64,000 nt of DNA, from contig NZ_CANLQB010000007.1 in assembly GCF_947493125.1 (NCBI RefSeq), positions 1 through 64,000 of the forward strand. Reading direction: 5' to 3'. The position numbers and the translations under genes were made by a program. The notes beneath the pieces are model-generated. The model had not been told where the DNA came from, did no database searches, and saw nothing but the letters and a program-made list of their open reading frames with translations. How positions within the stretch are numbered: the stretch's first letter is position 1; every line of letters begins with the position of its first letter. Below are positions 19,673 through 27,903 of the stretch, in pieces. The DNA comes from an uncultured Roseobacter sp. (lineage in GTDB: Bacteria; Pseudomonadota; Alphaproteobacteria; Rhodobacterales; Rhodobacteraceae).

Positions 19673-20104
19673 ATGGATATGCGACAGATCACACCGAGCT
19701 TCTTTGCGGCGCCTCAGATCGGCCCCGAAGATATGCAGACCATCGCTGCGGCAGGCATCCGCCGTATTCTGTGCAATCGGCCGGATATGGAAGTGCCGCC
19801 CAGCCACCAATGCGCCGCGATGCAGCGTGCAGCGGAAGCCGCGGGACTGGAGTTCGCCGTGCAACCGCTCACACACCAGACCATGACACCGGACGTCATT
19901 GCCGCGAACCATGCGTTAATAGATGCGTGCGAGGGCCCGGTGCTGGCCTACTGCGCCTCCGGGACGCGCTCGACAATTGCCTGGGCGCTGGCCGCCGCCC
20001 GAGAAATGCCGGTGGACGAGGTGATCGCCGCGGCGGCCGATGGCGGGTATGATTTGCGAAGTCTGCAACCGACCCTGGTCGCAATTTCGAAACTGCCGCT
20101 CTAG
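19673..20104 (+). CDS. TIGR01244-family sulfur transferase / phosphatase-like protein
   Basis: A 143-residue protein resembling the beta-lactamase-hydrolase-like (Blh N-terminal, DUF442) domain. Landmarks are RQITPSFFAAPQIGPEDMQT near the start, IRRILCNRPDME, and the active-site loop VLAYCASGTRST with a Cys and Arg like those of dual-specificity phosphatases or rhodaneses. Family members are linked to sulfide or persulfide handling, often beside sulfide:quinone reductase or metallo-hydrolases, none of which is present here. A TTG at 19655 would add six residues; the ATG at 19673 is preferred because it gives the usual start one or two residues before RQITP. It converges with the next gene after a 19-base gap. 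Confidence 0.8.
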   Translation: MDMRQITPSFFAAPQIGPEDMQTIAAAGIRRILCNRPDMEVPPSHQCAAMQRAAEAAGLEFAVQPLTHQTMTPDVIAANHALIDACEGPVLAYCASGTRSTIAWALAAAREMPVDEVIAAAADGGYDLRSLQPTLVAISKLPL

Positions 20105-20123
20105 CGCCGCTTAGCCGCGCATA

Positions 20124-21341
20124 TCAGGCCGTCTTCAAATCGGACAGCCCAGGGATCGGCGGCAAGCCATCTTCGCTGTCGGCATCAGGCAAATCCGGAA
20201 GATCCGGCAAATCGGGAAGATCACCACCGCCACCGGCATCCGGCAAGTCTGGTAGATCAAGCAAGGCCCCCGCCTCCTGCCCCTCGTCAAGATCGGGCAA
20301 GTCAGGCAGATCGGGAAGATCAGGGAGGTCCGGAAGGTCCGGCAGATCATCCGGCAAGGCGAGCGTCTGATCGGGGTCCGCATCGGCGACCAGTTGTGGC
20401 GCGGCTCCGGCCATCTGTACTTCTGGAGCATCGAAGTCCTGCCGACCTTCAGCTGTCCGCTTCGAATGCGACGAGCTGGACGCAATGCTGCAGAGTTGAA
20501 CCGCGCGCTGGCCCTCCAACTGACCCATTGCACCACGGCTGATCGTACGACCATCGACCGTCTTTATCTCGACGGTGTCGAACGCGTCGGGCCGCAACGC
20601 CAACTCGTCTCCCGGTTTGAGGCTCTCCAGCCGCGAAAGAGGCATTCGCACGCGGCCAAGGATTGCTGTCAGGTCCGCCTTCACGTCCATCATGGTCTGG
20701 TCGAGGGTCACCGGCGCGGCGACCACAGCCCCTTCGTCCATCTGGCTTTCCGTCATGATGACATGCTGCTCGAGAACGGGAAGGATCAGGGTAAGGCCCG
20801 ACTGGAACGCACCGCCAGCGATATCCAAGGTGAGCTTGAACAGCCGGTACTCGGTCGCATCGAGCGCCAGACCAAAGAGCCGCGTGTTTTCCACACGTGC
20901 ACCGAACTTGTGCAATGACAAAAGGCGGCGGTCCTCATCGTTTTCCAGCAAGCCATGTGCCCGCTGAAACAGCGCGTCAACGAGCGGTGCGCAAAGTGCA
21001 GCATCTGTGGAGGTGAGCGGCCGCGGTTCTGGTGCGGCGTCGGTCACTTTGCCAGTGGTCTGCTGCTGGATCATGGCACCCACCAGTTCGGGGCCCACCA
21101 TCGCACCGCCCGCAGCGCCGGTCGGGCCATCAAGCAGCATCAAAAGAGCGGAGTCGTCGAGCTTTTCTGCAATCGCGTCGCCCTCGCAGGTCTCCTGTGT
21201 GATGCCGATCACCACCAACGCCATGTCGAAGATTTCGTCGGCGATCTTGGCTACGCTCACGCGCAAGGCTTTTGGCACGGTCATTGCCCGTGCCTGATGT
21301 TCCTGCTTTCCTGCCTGCGCCTTGCGCTGCAAAACTGACAT
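20124..21341 (-). CDS. FliM/FliN C-terminal (SpoA) domain protein with Leu-Pro-Asp repeat tail
   Basis: A 405-residue protein. Residues about 25-215 are a FliM-like middle region of low conservation. Residues about 222-285 match the FliM/FliN surface-presentation (SpoA) fold: VKADLTAILGRVRMPLSRLE, then LKPGDELALRPDAFDTVEIK and QLEGQRAVQL. The C-terminal 95 residues are a run of LPD/DLP repeats broken by DEGQEAG and AGGGG. The SpoA domain forms the flagellar switch C-ring or the type III sorting platform. No other flagellar gene is in the window, so it may act with flagellar genes elsewhere or be a diverged paralogue. The symporter-kinase gene upstream on the same strand is 125 bases away. Confidence 0.78.
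   Translation of the reverse strand: MSVLQRKAQAGKQEHQARAMTVPKALRVSVAKIADEIFDMALVVIGITQETCEGDAIAEKLDDSALLMLLDGPTGAAGGAMVGPELVGAMIQQQTTGKVTDAAPEPRPLTSTDAALCAPLVDALFQRAHGLLENDEDRRLLSLHKFGARVENTRLFGLALDATEYRLFKLTLDIAGGAFQSGLTLILPVLEQHVIMTESQMDEGAVVAAPVTLDQTMMDVKADLTAILGRVRMPLSRLESLKPGDELALRPDAFDTVEIKTVDGRTISRGAMGQLEGQRAVQLCSIASSSSHSKRTAEGRQDFDAPEVQMAGAAPQLVADADPDQTLALPDDLPDLPDLPDLPDLPDLPDLDEGQEAGALLDLPDLPDAGGGGDLPDLPDLPDLPDADSEDGLPPIPGLSDLKTA
20185..20360 (-). repeat. Nine-base tandem repeat encoding Leu-Pro-Asp
   Basis: Two blocks of repeated LPD codons (about seven units, then four, with two more between) encode the extended acidic tail of the FliM/FliN-like protein. The nine-base unit varies at third positions, so selection acts on the peptide, though slippage could still change copy number. 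A proline at every third residue forbids a helix and predicts an extended rod. Confidence 0.85.
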
Positions 21342-21466
21342 CGACAGCCCTTGTCACGATCACCGGCACCTCGCCCGCGCGCCCGGTCCTACCTCGCAGG
21401 GCATAGCGGCGAATGGTTACCATTGCCTTTATGCCTGCAAAAACACGCAGTTTTTTTGTTAGGATT

Positions 21467-24160
21467 TTATTGTGCAGCGAGCGCTTGCGACTGCGGCAAG
21501 GTCACGCGGAAGCCGGTGCCGCCGGTGCCCTCCAGGTAGCGCACATCACCGCCGAGACGCGCCATGATCTCGCGGCAGATCGCGAGACCGAGACCGGCGC
21601 CCGAGCCATCCTCAGCGCCGATGCGGTTGAACTTCTCGAACATCACATCGCGGGACTCGGGCGGGATGCCACTGCCATTGTCAATGAAATCCACAACCAC
21701 CGCCTCGCCCGGCCGGCTGACTTCGATGCGCAGTTCCGGCGCGTCGGCAGAGCAGTATTTCTGGGCATTGGTGATCAGATTGATGAACACTTGATTCAAC
21801 CGATCCAGGTCGGTGTGCAGCGTCACGGTCTCGTCCAGACGCCGCCTGCGGAAGGTGATGGGGCGGGCCTCGCTCACCTCTGCCGTCGCAACGGCGTGAT
21901 CGAGCAGATCGACGAGGCGCCCGGACTGCTGGTTCAGGGTCACCTGCCCGTTTTCAAGCACGCTCAGGTCCAGCAGGTCATCGAGCAGACGTGTCAGGCG
22001 GATGGCTTCCACATGGATGATATTAGCGTATTTGGACTTTTCCATCGGGCCGAGGCCGTCCGTATCGCGCAGAATCTCGGAAAACGCCCGGATTGAGGTC
22101 ATGGGCGTGCGCAGCTCATGGCTGATCTGGCTCAGAAAGGCGTCCTTCTGATCGCTCAACTGCATCAATTTGTTGTTGGCGTCACGCAACTGGGCTGCGG
22201 TGCGGGTGAGCTCCCGAGATTTGGCTTCGAGTTGGTTCGAATACTCCAGAATCTGGGCGGATTCGTCGGCCACTGCGAGCAGGTCTTGCACAGAAACGGC
22301 TGTCCCGCCGACGATCTGGCTGATCATCGCGTGTGCGGTCGCCCCCCCGACGGACCCCGCGAGCTCCCGTTCCAGCTGCTGCAGAAAATCCGCGGTCGGT
22401 TCCGGCAGATAGCCGCCGCGCCCCTGCGCTTCCGCTGCGGTTTGAAAGAGCCGCTGCGCCTCCCGCGCGCCCAGGATGCGCTGGGTCATGATCATCAGGT
22501 CTTCGCTCTCCGCGACGGAGGCCTGCCAGCCGCGGGTCTGCCCTGAATGCTCGAACACATTCACAAACTGCGCACCTTGTAAACGCTCCAGCGGGTGCGG
22601 GAACGTCATCAGCGAGACACTCACGAAACCAGTGACATTGAGCAGGAGGCTCCAGAAGATCGCGTGCACCGTCGGGTCGAGTCCCTTGACGCCGAAAAGA
22701 GCCTGCGGGCGCAGCCAGCCGATCCCCCAAAGGCCGCTGTCGAAGGTCGCCACACTGAGCGCGGCGCCCGGGCCAAAGCTTGGCAGCAGCATGGTGAACA
22801 CCCAAACCACAAAGCCGATGCCCAGCCCCACAAGTGCGCCCGCACGCGTCGCGCCGCGCCAGAAGATCCCGCCGAGCATCGCGGGCAGAAACTGCGCCAC
22901 GCCGGCAAAGGAAATCAGCCCGATGGCGGCCAGCGCACTGGAGCCGCCTGAAATCTGATAATAGATGTAGCCCAAGGCGATGATCGTCAGGATCGACAGC
23001 CGCCGCGCCATGATCACCACGTTGCGCACATCCCCGGATTGGGTGGCCCCGCCCTGATGCAGGTGCAAAAACACCGGCATAACCACATGGTTCGACACCA
23101 TCGTGGAGAGCGCGAGTGTTGCGACGATCACCATCGATGTGGCGGAAGAGAAGCCGCCAAGAAAGCTCAGCATGGCAAGACCCTCCTGCCCTTGGCTGAG
23201 CGGCAGGCTGAGCACGAAGAAATCCGGGTTGGAGCCGACGGGCAACAGGTCGAGACCGATCACCGCAATCGGCACCACGAAGAGGCTCATCATCATCAGA
23301 TAAAGCGGGAAGGCCCAGCTCGCGATCTGCAAGTGGCGTTCGTCATCGTTCTCGACCACCATCACTTGAAACATCCGTGGCAGGCAGAGGAAGGCGGCGG
23401 CGGAGACAAAGGTCAGTCCGGCCCAGCGGCTGCCGTCCATCTCCCAGGTGCCGAGATCAGAAGCGTCGATGCGGGCCAGCGTCTCGGCGACGCCGCCCGC
23501 AATCCCCCAGACCACGAACGCCCCGACCGCGAGGAGGGCGACAAGCTTGACCACCGCCTCAACCGCGACAGCGATCACCACCCCGTGCTGACGTTCGTTC
23601 ACATTGAGGTTGCGCGTGCCGAAAAGCACCGTGAAGACCGCCAGTCCCACCGCGATCCAGAACCCGGCGGCCCGTGCGGCGCCCTGGTCCGCGAGACCCT
23701 CCTGCCCGCCAGCAGCAAAGATTGACAGGGAGGCGGTAACCGACTGCAACTGTAGCGCGATGTAGGGCGTGACCCCGATCACCGCCATGAGGGTCACAAC
23801 GATAGCCAACCCATTGGATTTGCCGTAGCGGGAGGAGATGAGGTCGGCAATCGAAGTGACCTTGTGACTGCGCCCGATCCGCACGAGCCGCCGCAAGATC
23901 CACCACCAGCCCACCATCACAAGGCTGGGTCCAAGGTAGATCGTCACGTATTCCAGTCCGGACCGCGCGGCATAGCCAACCGCGCCATAGAAAGTCCAGG
24001 CGGTGCAGTAGATGGACAGCGAGAGCGTGTAGACCAACGGCGAGCGCAGCAACCACCCTGCCCGCCCCCGCATGCCCGCGCGCTCCGCCAGGAAGGCCAC
24101 GCCGAAGAGCAGCGCCACATAGGCCAGAGAGACCGCAACAAGGATGTTGAGCGAGGCCAT
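21467..24160 (-). CDS. Sodium/solute symporter-fused sensor histidine kinase (CbrA/CrbS type)
   Basis: An 897-residue membrane protein. Residues 1 to about 510 look like a sodium:solute symporter (SSS) with about 13 membrane segments, starting LNILVAVSLAYVALLFGVAF and containing ARSGLEYVTIYLGPS and SITTIALGYIYY-like segments. About 592-636 match a STAC linker (LERELAGSVGGATAHAMISQ). A coiled coil (about 637-679, LEAKSRELTRTAAQLRDANN) leads to the H box SHELRTPM with His681, an N box (NQVFINLITNAQKY) and G boxes (DNGSGIPPE, GAGLGLAICRE). No PAS domain is present, unlike CbrA. Such kinases sense or transport amino acids or short organic acids. Its start overlaps the stop of the small membrane protein by one base, so the two are translationally coupled. 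Confidence 0.9.
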   Translation of the reverse strand: MASLNILVAVSLAYVALLFGVAFLAERAGMRGRAGWLLRSPLVYTLSLSIYCTAWTFYGAVGYAARSGLEYVTIYLGPSLVMVGWWWILRRLVRIGRSHKVTSIADLISSRYGKSNGLAIVVTLMAVIGVTPYIALQLQSVTASLSIFAAGGQEGLADQGAARAAGFWIAVGLAVFTVLFGTRNLNVNERQHGVVIAVAVEAVVKLVALLAVGAFVVWGIAGGVAETLARIDASDLGTWEMDGSRWAGLTFVSAAAFLCLPRMFQVMVVENDDERHLQIASWAFPLYLMMMSLFVVPIAVIGLDLLPVGSNPDFFVLSLPLSQGQEGLAMLSFLGGFSSATSMVIVATLALSTMVSNHVVMPVFLHLHQGGATQSGDVRNVVIMARRLSILTIIALGYIYYQISGGSSALAAIGLISFAGVAQFLPAMLGGIFWRGATRAGALVGLGIGFVVWVFTMLLPSFGPGAALSVATFDSGLWGIGWLRPQALFGVKGLDPTVHAIFWSLLLNVTGFVSVSLMTFPHPLERLQGAQFVNVFEHSGQTRGWQASVAESEDLMIMTQRILGAREAQRLFQTAAEAQGRGGYLPEPTADFLQQLERELAGSVGGATAHAMISQIVGGTAVSVQDLLAVADESAQILEYSNQLEAKSRELTRTAAQLRDANNKLMQLSDQKDAFLSQISHELRTPMTSIRAFSEILRDTDGLGPMEKSKYANIIHVEAIRLTRLLDDLLDLSVLENGQVTLNQQSGRLVDLLDHAVATAEVSEARPITFRRRRLDETVTLHTDLDRLNQVFINLITNAQKYCSADAPELRIEVSRPGEAVVVDFIDNGSGIPPESRDVMFEKFNRIGAEDGSGAGLGLAICREIMARLGGDVRYLEGTGGTGFRVTLPQSQALAAQ

Positions 24161-24435
24161 TACGCCTCCTCGCCATCGTCTGCGCTGTCAGGGAGTGTCT
24201 GCACCCGACGCACGAGCCCGTAGCAGGCGCCGATCAACAGCACCCAGACGCCAAAGATGTAGAGGAGCGCGCGTGACATCGAAATGGACCCGTCCGCAGC
24301 CTCACCCGATGGCCAGAGCAGCGGAATCATCCAGAGTACGACGCCGAGGATCACGAGCAGACGGATCGCATCCATCCAGCGCCGCTGGCGATAGCTGCCC
24401 CGTTCCAGAAAGAGCGGTGAGCGGGGCTCGGCCAT
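24160..24435 (-). CDS. Small two-helix membrane protein coupled to the symporter-kinase
   Basis: A 91-residue protein with a basic start (FLERGSYRQRRWMDAIR), hydrophobic segments at about residues 24-42 (LLVILGVVLWMIPLLW) and 57-76 (LLYIFGVWVLLIGACYG), and a charged tail. It lies between the receiver gene (3 bases upstream) and the symporter-kinase (1-base stop/start overlap). Genuine SSS transporters are often preceded by small two-helix subunits such as DUF4212, DUF485 or DUF3311 proteins. By analogy this may be an accessory subunit of the kinase's symporter domain; that role is inference. Confidence 0.75.
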   Translation of the reverse strand: MAEPRSPLFLERGSYRQRRWMDAIRLLVILGVVLWMIPLLWPSGEAADGSISMSRALLYIFGVWVLLIGACYGLVRRVQTLPDSADDGEEA

Positions 24436-24438
24436 GGG

Positions 24439-24822
24439 TCAGGTCCGCTGGCCGTGCACGTAGAGCAAATCGCGCACCGCTGTCAGCACCTCGGTGTTGG
24501 AAAACGGCTTGGTCATGAAGCGGCTGACGCCCGCCTTCTCGGCCATCTCGCGGTCGCGGCTCTGCCCGCGTGCGGTCAGCATCAGCACCGGCAGATCAGC
24601 CGTGTCATCGTTGCCGCGGAGTTCTTCGAGGATATCAAAGCCGCTCCTGCCGGGCAGCATCACGTCAAGAACGACCAGATCCGGTCTGCGGTCGCGGATC
24701 ACATCCAGGGCGCTTGCCCCGTCCGAATGCGTGTCGACCTCCCAGCCTTCGCGACTCAGCAAGAAACGTATGGCTTCGACGATGTTCATCTCGTCTTCCA
24801 CCAGAAGCACGTGTTTTCCCAT
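24439..24822 (-). CDS. Single-domain response regulator (receiver only)
   Basis: A 127-residue CheY-like receiver with acidic pocket VEDE at residues 8-11, phosphoacceptor Asp53 in VVLDVMLPG, Thr83 in MLTARG and Lys105 in FMTKPF. There is no output domain, so it must act by protein contact or as part of a phosphorelay. It heads a tight three-gene unit with the small membrane protein and the symporter-fused kinase, its probable phosphodonor. In CrbS/CrbR-type systems the regulator carries a DNA-binding domain; its absence here is unusual. The helix 4 / strand 5 region resembles OmpR/PhoB receivers. Confidence 0.88.
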   Translation of the reverse strand: MGKHVLLVEDEMNIVEAIRFLLSREGWEVDTHSDGASALDVIRDRRPDLVVLDVMLPGRSGFDILEELRGNDDTADLPVLMLTARGQSRDREMAEKAGVSRFMTKPFSNTEVLTAVRDLLYVHGQRT

Positions 24823-24945
24823 GTTCGGCCTCCTCCCAAAAGGCGCACGCCCCGTCAGGCGCGCGGCCTGTCTTCCTCAGGGCGGAGCCTGAACTATCGT
24901 TGGTTTCAGGCGCCCTGTCAAAGCTTTGAACACCACCGGGACGGC

Positions 24946-26235
24946 TCAAAGACCGCTGGCGAGGATAGACGGCTCGCGCCGTCCCGGGCACGGTTCACGC
25001 GGGCAAACGCCGCACGAGGCGCCGACTTCGAGGGCATCAGGCGTATCGGCGGACGCCTCTGGCAGCACCAGCATGCTGGCCTGTAGCAGGGGTGCGGTGT
25101 TGTAAGTGGGCCGTCCCACCACCTCGGCCACGGCGATGCACTGGAAGGCGGCGCGGCCGCGTCCGAGCTGTACGATGGGCGTGCGGATGACCTGCCCCGG
25201 CTGTGCGAGAGCCGCAAAGAGCGGCCACAGCGCGCAGGCCGAGCCAAAACGGGGGATCACGAAGCCCGCCGCAGCTTTGCGAAACAGCAGGCTGCCCGCG
25301 CGGTCACAGACGACGAGGCCGAGATCAAGCTCCGGCAGGCCGGCAAGGCGGCGCAGTACCATCGGCACCGGGATCTCCAGCCGTCGCGCCAGCGCCACGG
25401 GCTCGGGGCCAAGATCTTTCACGGCCCGGCGCACCAGGGCCCGAGGTGCGCGCGCGGCATCGTCCGCAACAGTTTGCAGGATACCCCGCGCCATGTGCCG
25501 GGCGGCGGTGGAGCGCAGCGTCGCGGCTTCCGCAACCATGGTGTCGGGTGTGGTGGCCCCCGTCTCCAGGGCCTCGAAGGCAAAGTTGTGATCGGTGAGA
25601 AATGCCTCGAGTTCATCCTGCGGGCTAGCGCCCGCGTCCTCGACCCCCTGCCCGGCATCGAGATATTCCACCAGCGCCTTGGAGCTGTCTGCAAGGCGGC
25701 GGCTGTCCTGATTGATGTTGTTGTGGAACCGATCGCGCCATTCCGGCGTGAGATCTGCATCTTCGGCCAGAATGGCTGCGGTTGACCGAATGGCGGCAGC
25801 GGTCGTCAGAAGCTCATGCACCGAGGTCGCAAGATGCGGATCGTGGGTCAGCCGATCCGACAAGGTCTCCACGGTGCGTTCCAGGCTCGCAATGCGCCGA
25901 TGACCCGCTGCGAGCACCTCTGCCCAGCCGGGAAAGCGGCCCGCGAGTTCATCCGCGCGCTCTGCTTCGGCTGGCGGCAGGTTGGCCTGGGTCGCCGCCT
26001 CGCGGAGCGTGGAAATCAAGGCGGCCTCAGCCCCTTCCGTCAGCATCGAGGGCTCGACGTCGAGCACCCGTGCAATGTCGAGCAGCAGCTTGCCGCCGAT
26101 TCTACGGCGGTTGTGCTCGATCAGGTTGAGATAAGAGGCCGAGATGCCTAAACTTCTCGCAAGATCGGCCTGCCGCAGGCCGGCCACCGAGCGACGTTCC
26201 CGGATGCGGCTGCCTGTCAGTCCTTCGCGTGCCAC
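24946..26235 (-). CDS. ScfR/RamB-type short-chain fatty acyl transcriptional regulator
   Basis: A 429-residue regulator with an N-terminal XRE helix-turn-helix (IRERRSVAGLRQADLARSLG, ISASYLNLIEHNRRRIGGKL) at residues 8-65. A long helical middle follows, then a DUF2083-type C-terminal region ending in a Cys cluster, CGVCPREPC. RamB and ScfR proteins control acetate, propionate and glyoxylate or ethylmalonyl-CoA metabolism in response to acyl-CoA. An ATG at 26292 is in frame, but the GTG at 26235 has the strong ribosome-binding site GGAGGAGG four bases upstream and is preferred. It diverges from the ABC transporter operon at 26473 and lies upstream of the receiver/kinase unit, so either may be a target. 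Confidence 0.87.
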   Translation of the reverse strand: MAREGLTGSRIRERRSVAGLRQADLARSLGISASYLNLIEHNRRRIGGKLLLDIARVLDVEPSMLTEGAEAALISTLREAATQANLPPAEAERADELAGRFPGWAEVLAAGHRRIASLERTVETLSDRLTHDPHLATSVHELLTTAAAIRSTAAILAEDADLTPEWRDRFHNNINQDSRRLADSSKALVEYLDAGQGVEDAGASPQDELEAFLTDHNFAFEALETGATTPDTMVAEAATLRSTAARHMARGILQTVADDAARAPRALVRRAVKDLGPEPVALARRLEIPVPMVLRRLAGLPELDLGLVVCDRAGSLLFRKAAAGFVIPRFGSACALWPLFAALAQPGQVIRTPIVQLGRGRAAFQCIAVAEVVGRPTYNTAPLLQASMLVLPEASADTPDALEVGASCGVCPREPCPGRREPSILASGL

Positions 26236-26296
26236 GGTACCTCCTCCCGCATTCTCATGCCTTTTCAACAGGTTTCTGCGCCGCAATATCACCTAA

Positions 26297-26336
26297 TTTA
26301 CAAAGCGCACCATCAATCTGTCGATTTATTTACAAA
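26297..26336. promoter_or_regulatory. Paired TTTACAAA sites in the ScfR / ABC operon divergent region
   Basis: TTTACAAA occurs at 26297-26304 and 26329-26336, 32 bases apart or about three helical turns, in the AT-rich 237-base divergent promoter region. A related TTTGCA lies at 26395. Short AC/TTTGCAAA-like boxes are known for RamB-type regulators in Corynebacterium, so these could be operators of the adjacent regulator. The link is inferred. Confidence 0.35.
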
Positions 26337-26472
26337 ATAATTGAGCATTTCAATGCACTTGTTGCGCAGTTTTCAGGTCGTGGGCGATAAGTAATTTGCA
26401 CTTTTGTGCCCCGCATGCCGGACGGGAGAGGACTGTGTCAGGCATACGGCTTTACCATATGGGAGGATTTTC

Positions 26473-27822
26473 ATGTCCAATACGAAACTGACGCGTCGTG
26501 GTCTGATCAAGACCGGCGCCGTGGCCGGTGCTGCTGGCCTGGCGCTGCCGACGTATCTGCGTGCTGATGGGCACGCGGGCTTTTTGAACGCGCCCACGGG
26601 CGACACCGTGACACTGGGCTTCAACGTGCCCCAGTCCGGACCTTACGCGGACGAAGGCGCCGACGAGCTGCGCGCCTATGAGCTGGCGGTCGAACACCTG
26701 AACGGTGAAGGCGACGGCGGGCTGATGAACACATTCACGTCCAAGGCCCTGCAGGGCAACGGCATCCTCGGCAAGAAGGTCGAATATGTCACCGGCGACA
26801 CCCAGACCAAGTCGGACGCCGCCCGCGCCTCGGCCAAGTCGATGATCGAAAAAGACGGCGCCATCATGATCACCGGCGGCTCGTCCTCCGGGGTGGCGGT
26901 GGCCGTGCAGGCGCTCTGCCAGGAGGCAGGCGTGATTTTCATGGCAGGCCTCACGCACTCCAACGACACGACGGGCAAAGACCGCCGCGCCAACGGCTTT
27001 CGTCACTTCTTCAACTCCTACATGTCGGGTGCGGCGCTCGCACCGGTGCTGCAGAACGCCTATGGCTCGGACCGCAAGGCCTATCACCTGACGGCGGACT
27101 ACAACTGGGGCTACACCACCGAAGAAGCGGTCCGCACCTCGACCGAGGCGATGGGCTGGGAAACCGTGAACACGGTGCTGACACCGCTCACGCAGACCGA
27201 CTTCTCCTCCTACATCGCGCCGGTTCTGCAATCGGGCGCGGACGTTCTGGTGCTGAACCACTACGGCGGCAACATGGTCAACTCGCTGACCAACGCGGTG
27301 CAGTTCGGCCTGCGCGACAAGCAGGTGAACGGCAAGAACTTCGAGATCGTCGTGCCGCTCTACTCCCGCCTGATGGCGAAGGGTGCGGGCGCCAACGTGA
27401 AGGGGATCTTCGGCTCGACCAACTGGCACTGGTCGCTGCAGGACGAAGGCTCCAAGGCCTTCGTGCAGTCCTTCGGCACCAAATATGGCTTCCCGCCGTC
27501 GCAGGCCGCGCACACCTGCTATGTGCAGGCGCTGCTCTATGCGGATGCGGTCGAGCGCGCGGGATCGTTCAACCCCTGTGCGGTTGTCGAGGCCCTCGAA
27601 GGCTTCGAGTTCGACGGCATGGGCAACGGCCCGACCCTCTACCGCGCCGAAGACCACCAGTGCTTCAAGGATGTGCTCGTGGTGAAAGGGAAAGAGAACC
27701 CGACCTCGGAGTTCGACCTTCTCGAGATCGTCGAGGTCACGCCGGTGGAGCAGGTCACCTACGCGCCGGATCACCCGCAGTTCGCAGGCGGTAGCTTGGG
27801 CACCTGCAATCCGGGCGCCTAA
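26473..27822 (+). CDS. Branched-chain-type ABC transporter substrate-binding protein, Tat exported
   Basis: A 449-residue periplasmic binding protein of the LivJ/Peripla_BP_6 type. It begins with a Tat-type signal (TRRGLIKTGAVAGAAGLALP). The first strand VTLGFNVPQSGPYADEG and the segments ITGGSSSGVAVAVQALCQEA, VIFMAGLTHSNDTTG and AYHLTADYNWGYTTEEAVR are typical of the fold. The ligand cannot be named; distant relatives bind amino acids, urea, amides or aromatic acids. The ATG at 26473 follows GGGAGG at a good distance; the open frame upstream of it lacks export features. It heads a five-gene operon with two permeases and two ATPases. Confidence 0.9.
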   Translation: MSNTKLTRRGLIKTGAVAGAAGLALPTYLRADGHAGFLNAPTGDTVTLGFNVPQSGPYADEGADELRAYELAVEHLNGEGDGGLMNTFTSKALQGNGILGKKVEYVTGDTQTKSDAARASAKSMIEKDGAIMITGGSSSGVAVAVQALCQEAGVIFMAGLTHSNDTTGKDRRANGFRHFFNSYMSGAALAPVLQNAYGSDRKAYHLTADYNWGYTTEEAVRTSTEAMGWETVNTVLTPLTQTDFSSYIAPVLQSGADVLVLNHYGGNMVNSLTNAVQFGLRDKQVNGKNFEIVVPLYSRLMAKGAGANVKGIFGSTNWHWSLQDEGSKAFVQSFGTKYGFPPSQAAHTCYVQALLYADAVERAGSFNPCAVVEALEGFEFDGMGNGPTLYRAEDHQCFKDVLVVKGKENPTSEFDLLEIVEVTPVEQVTYAPDHPQFAGGSLGTCNPGA

Positions 27823-27831
27823 GCGCACCTC

Positions 27832-27857
27832 CAGGGCGGCGATCCAGCGCCGCCCTG
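27832..27857 (+). terminator. Intercistronic hairpin after the binding-protein gene
   Basis: A perfect 10-base stem (CAGGGCGGCG / CGCCGCCCTG) with a 6-base loop begins 10 bases after the stop codon. There is no T-run, so it is more likely an mRNA stabiliser or partial attenuator that keeps binding-protein levels above permease levels than a full terminator. Confidence 0.7.
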
Positions 27858-27903
27858 ACACTTTCGCCACGCTCGGCCACACTCGTTTCATGAAGGTGGG
27901 ACC

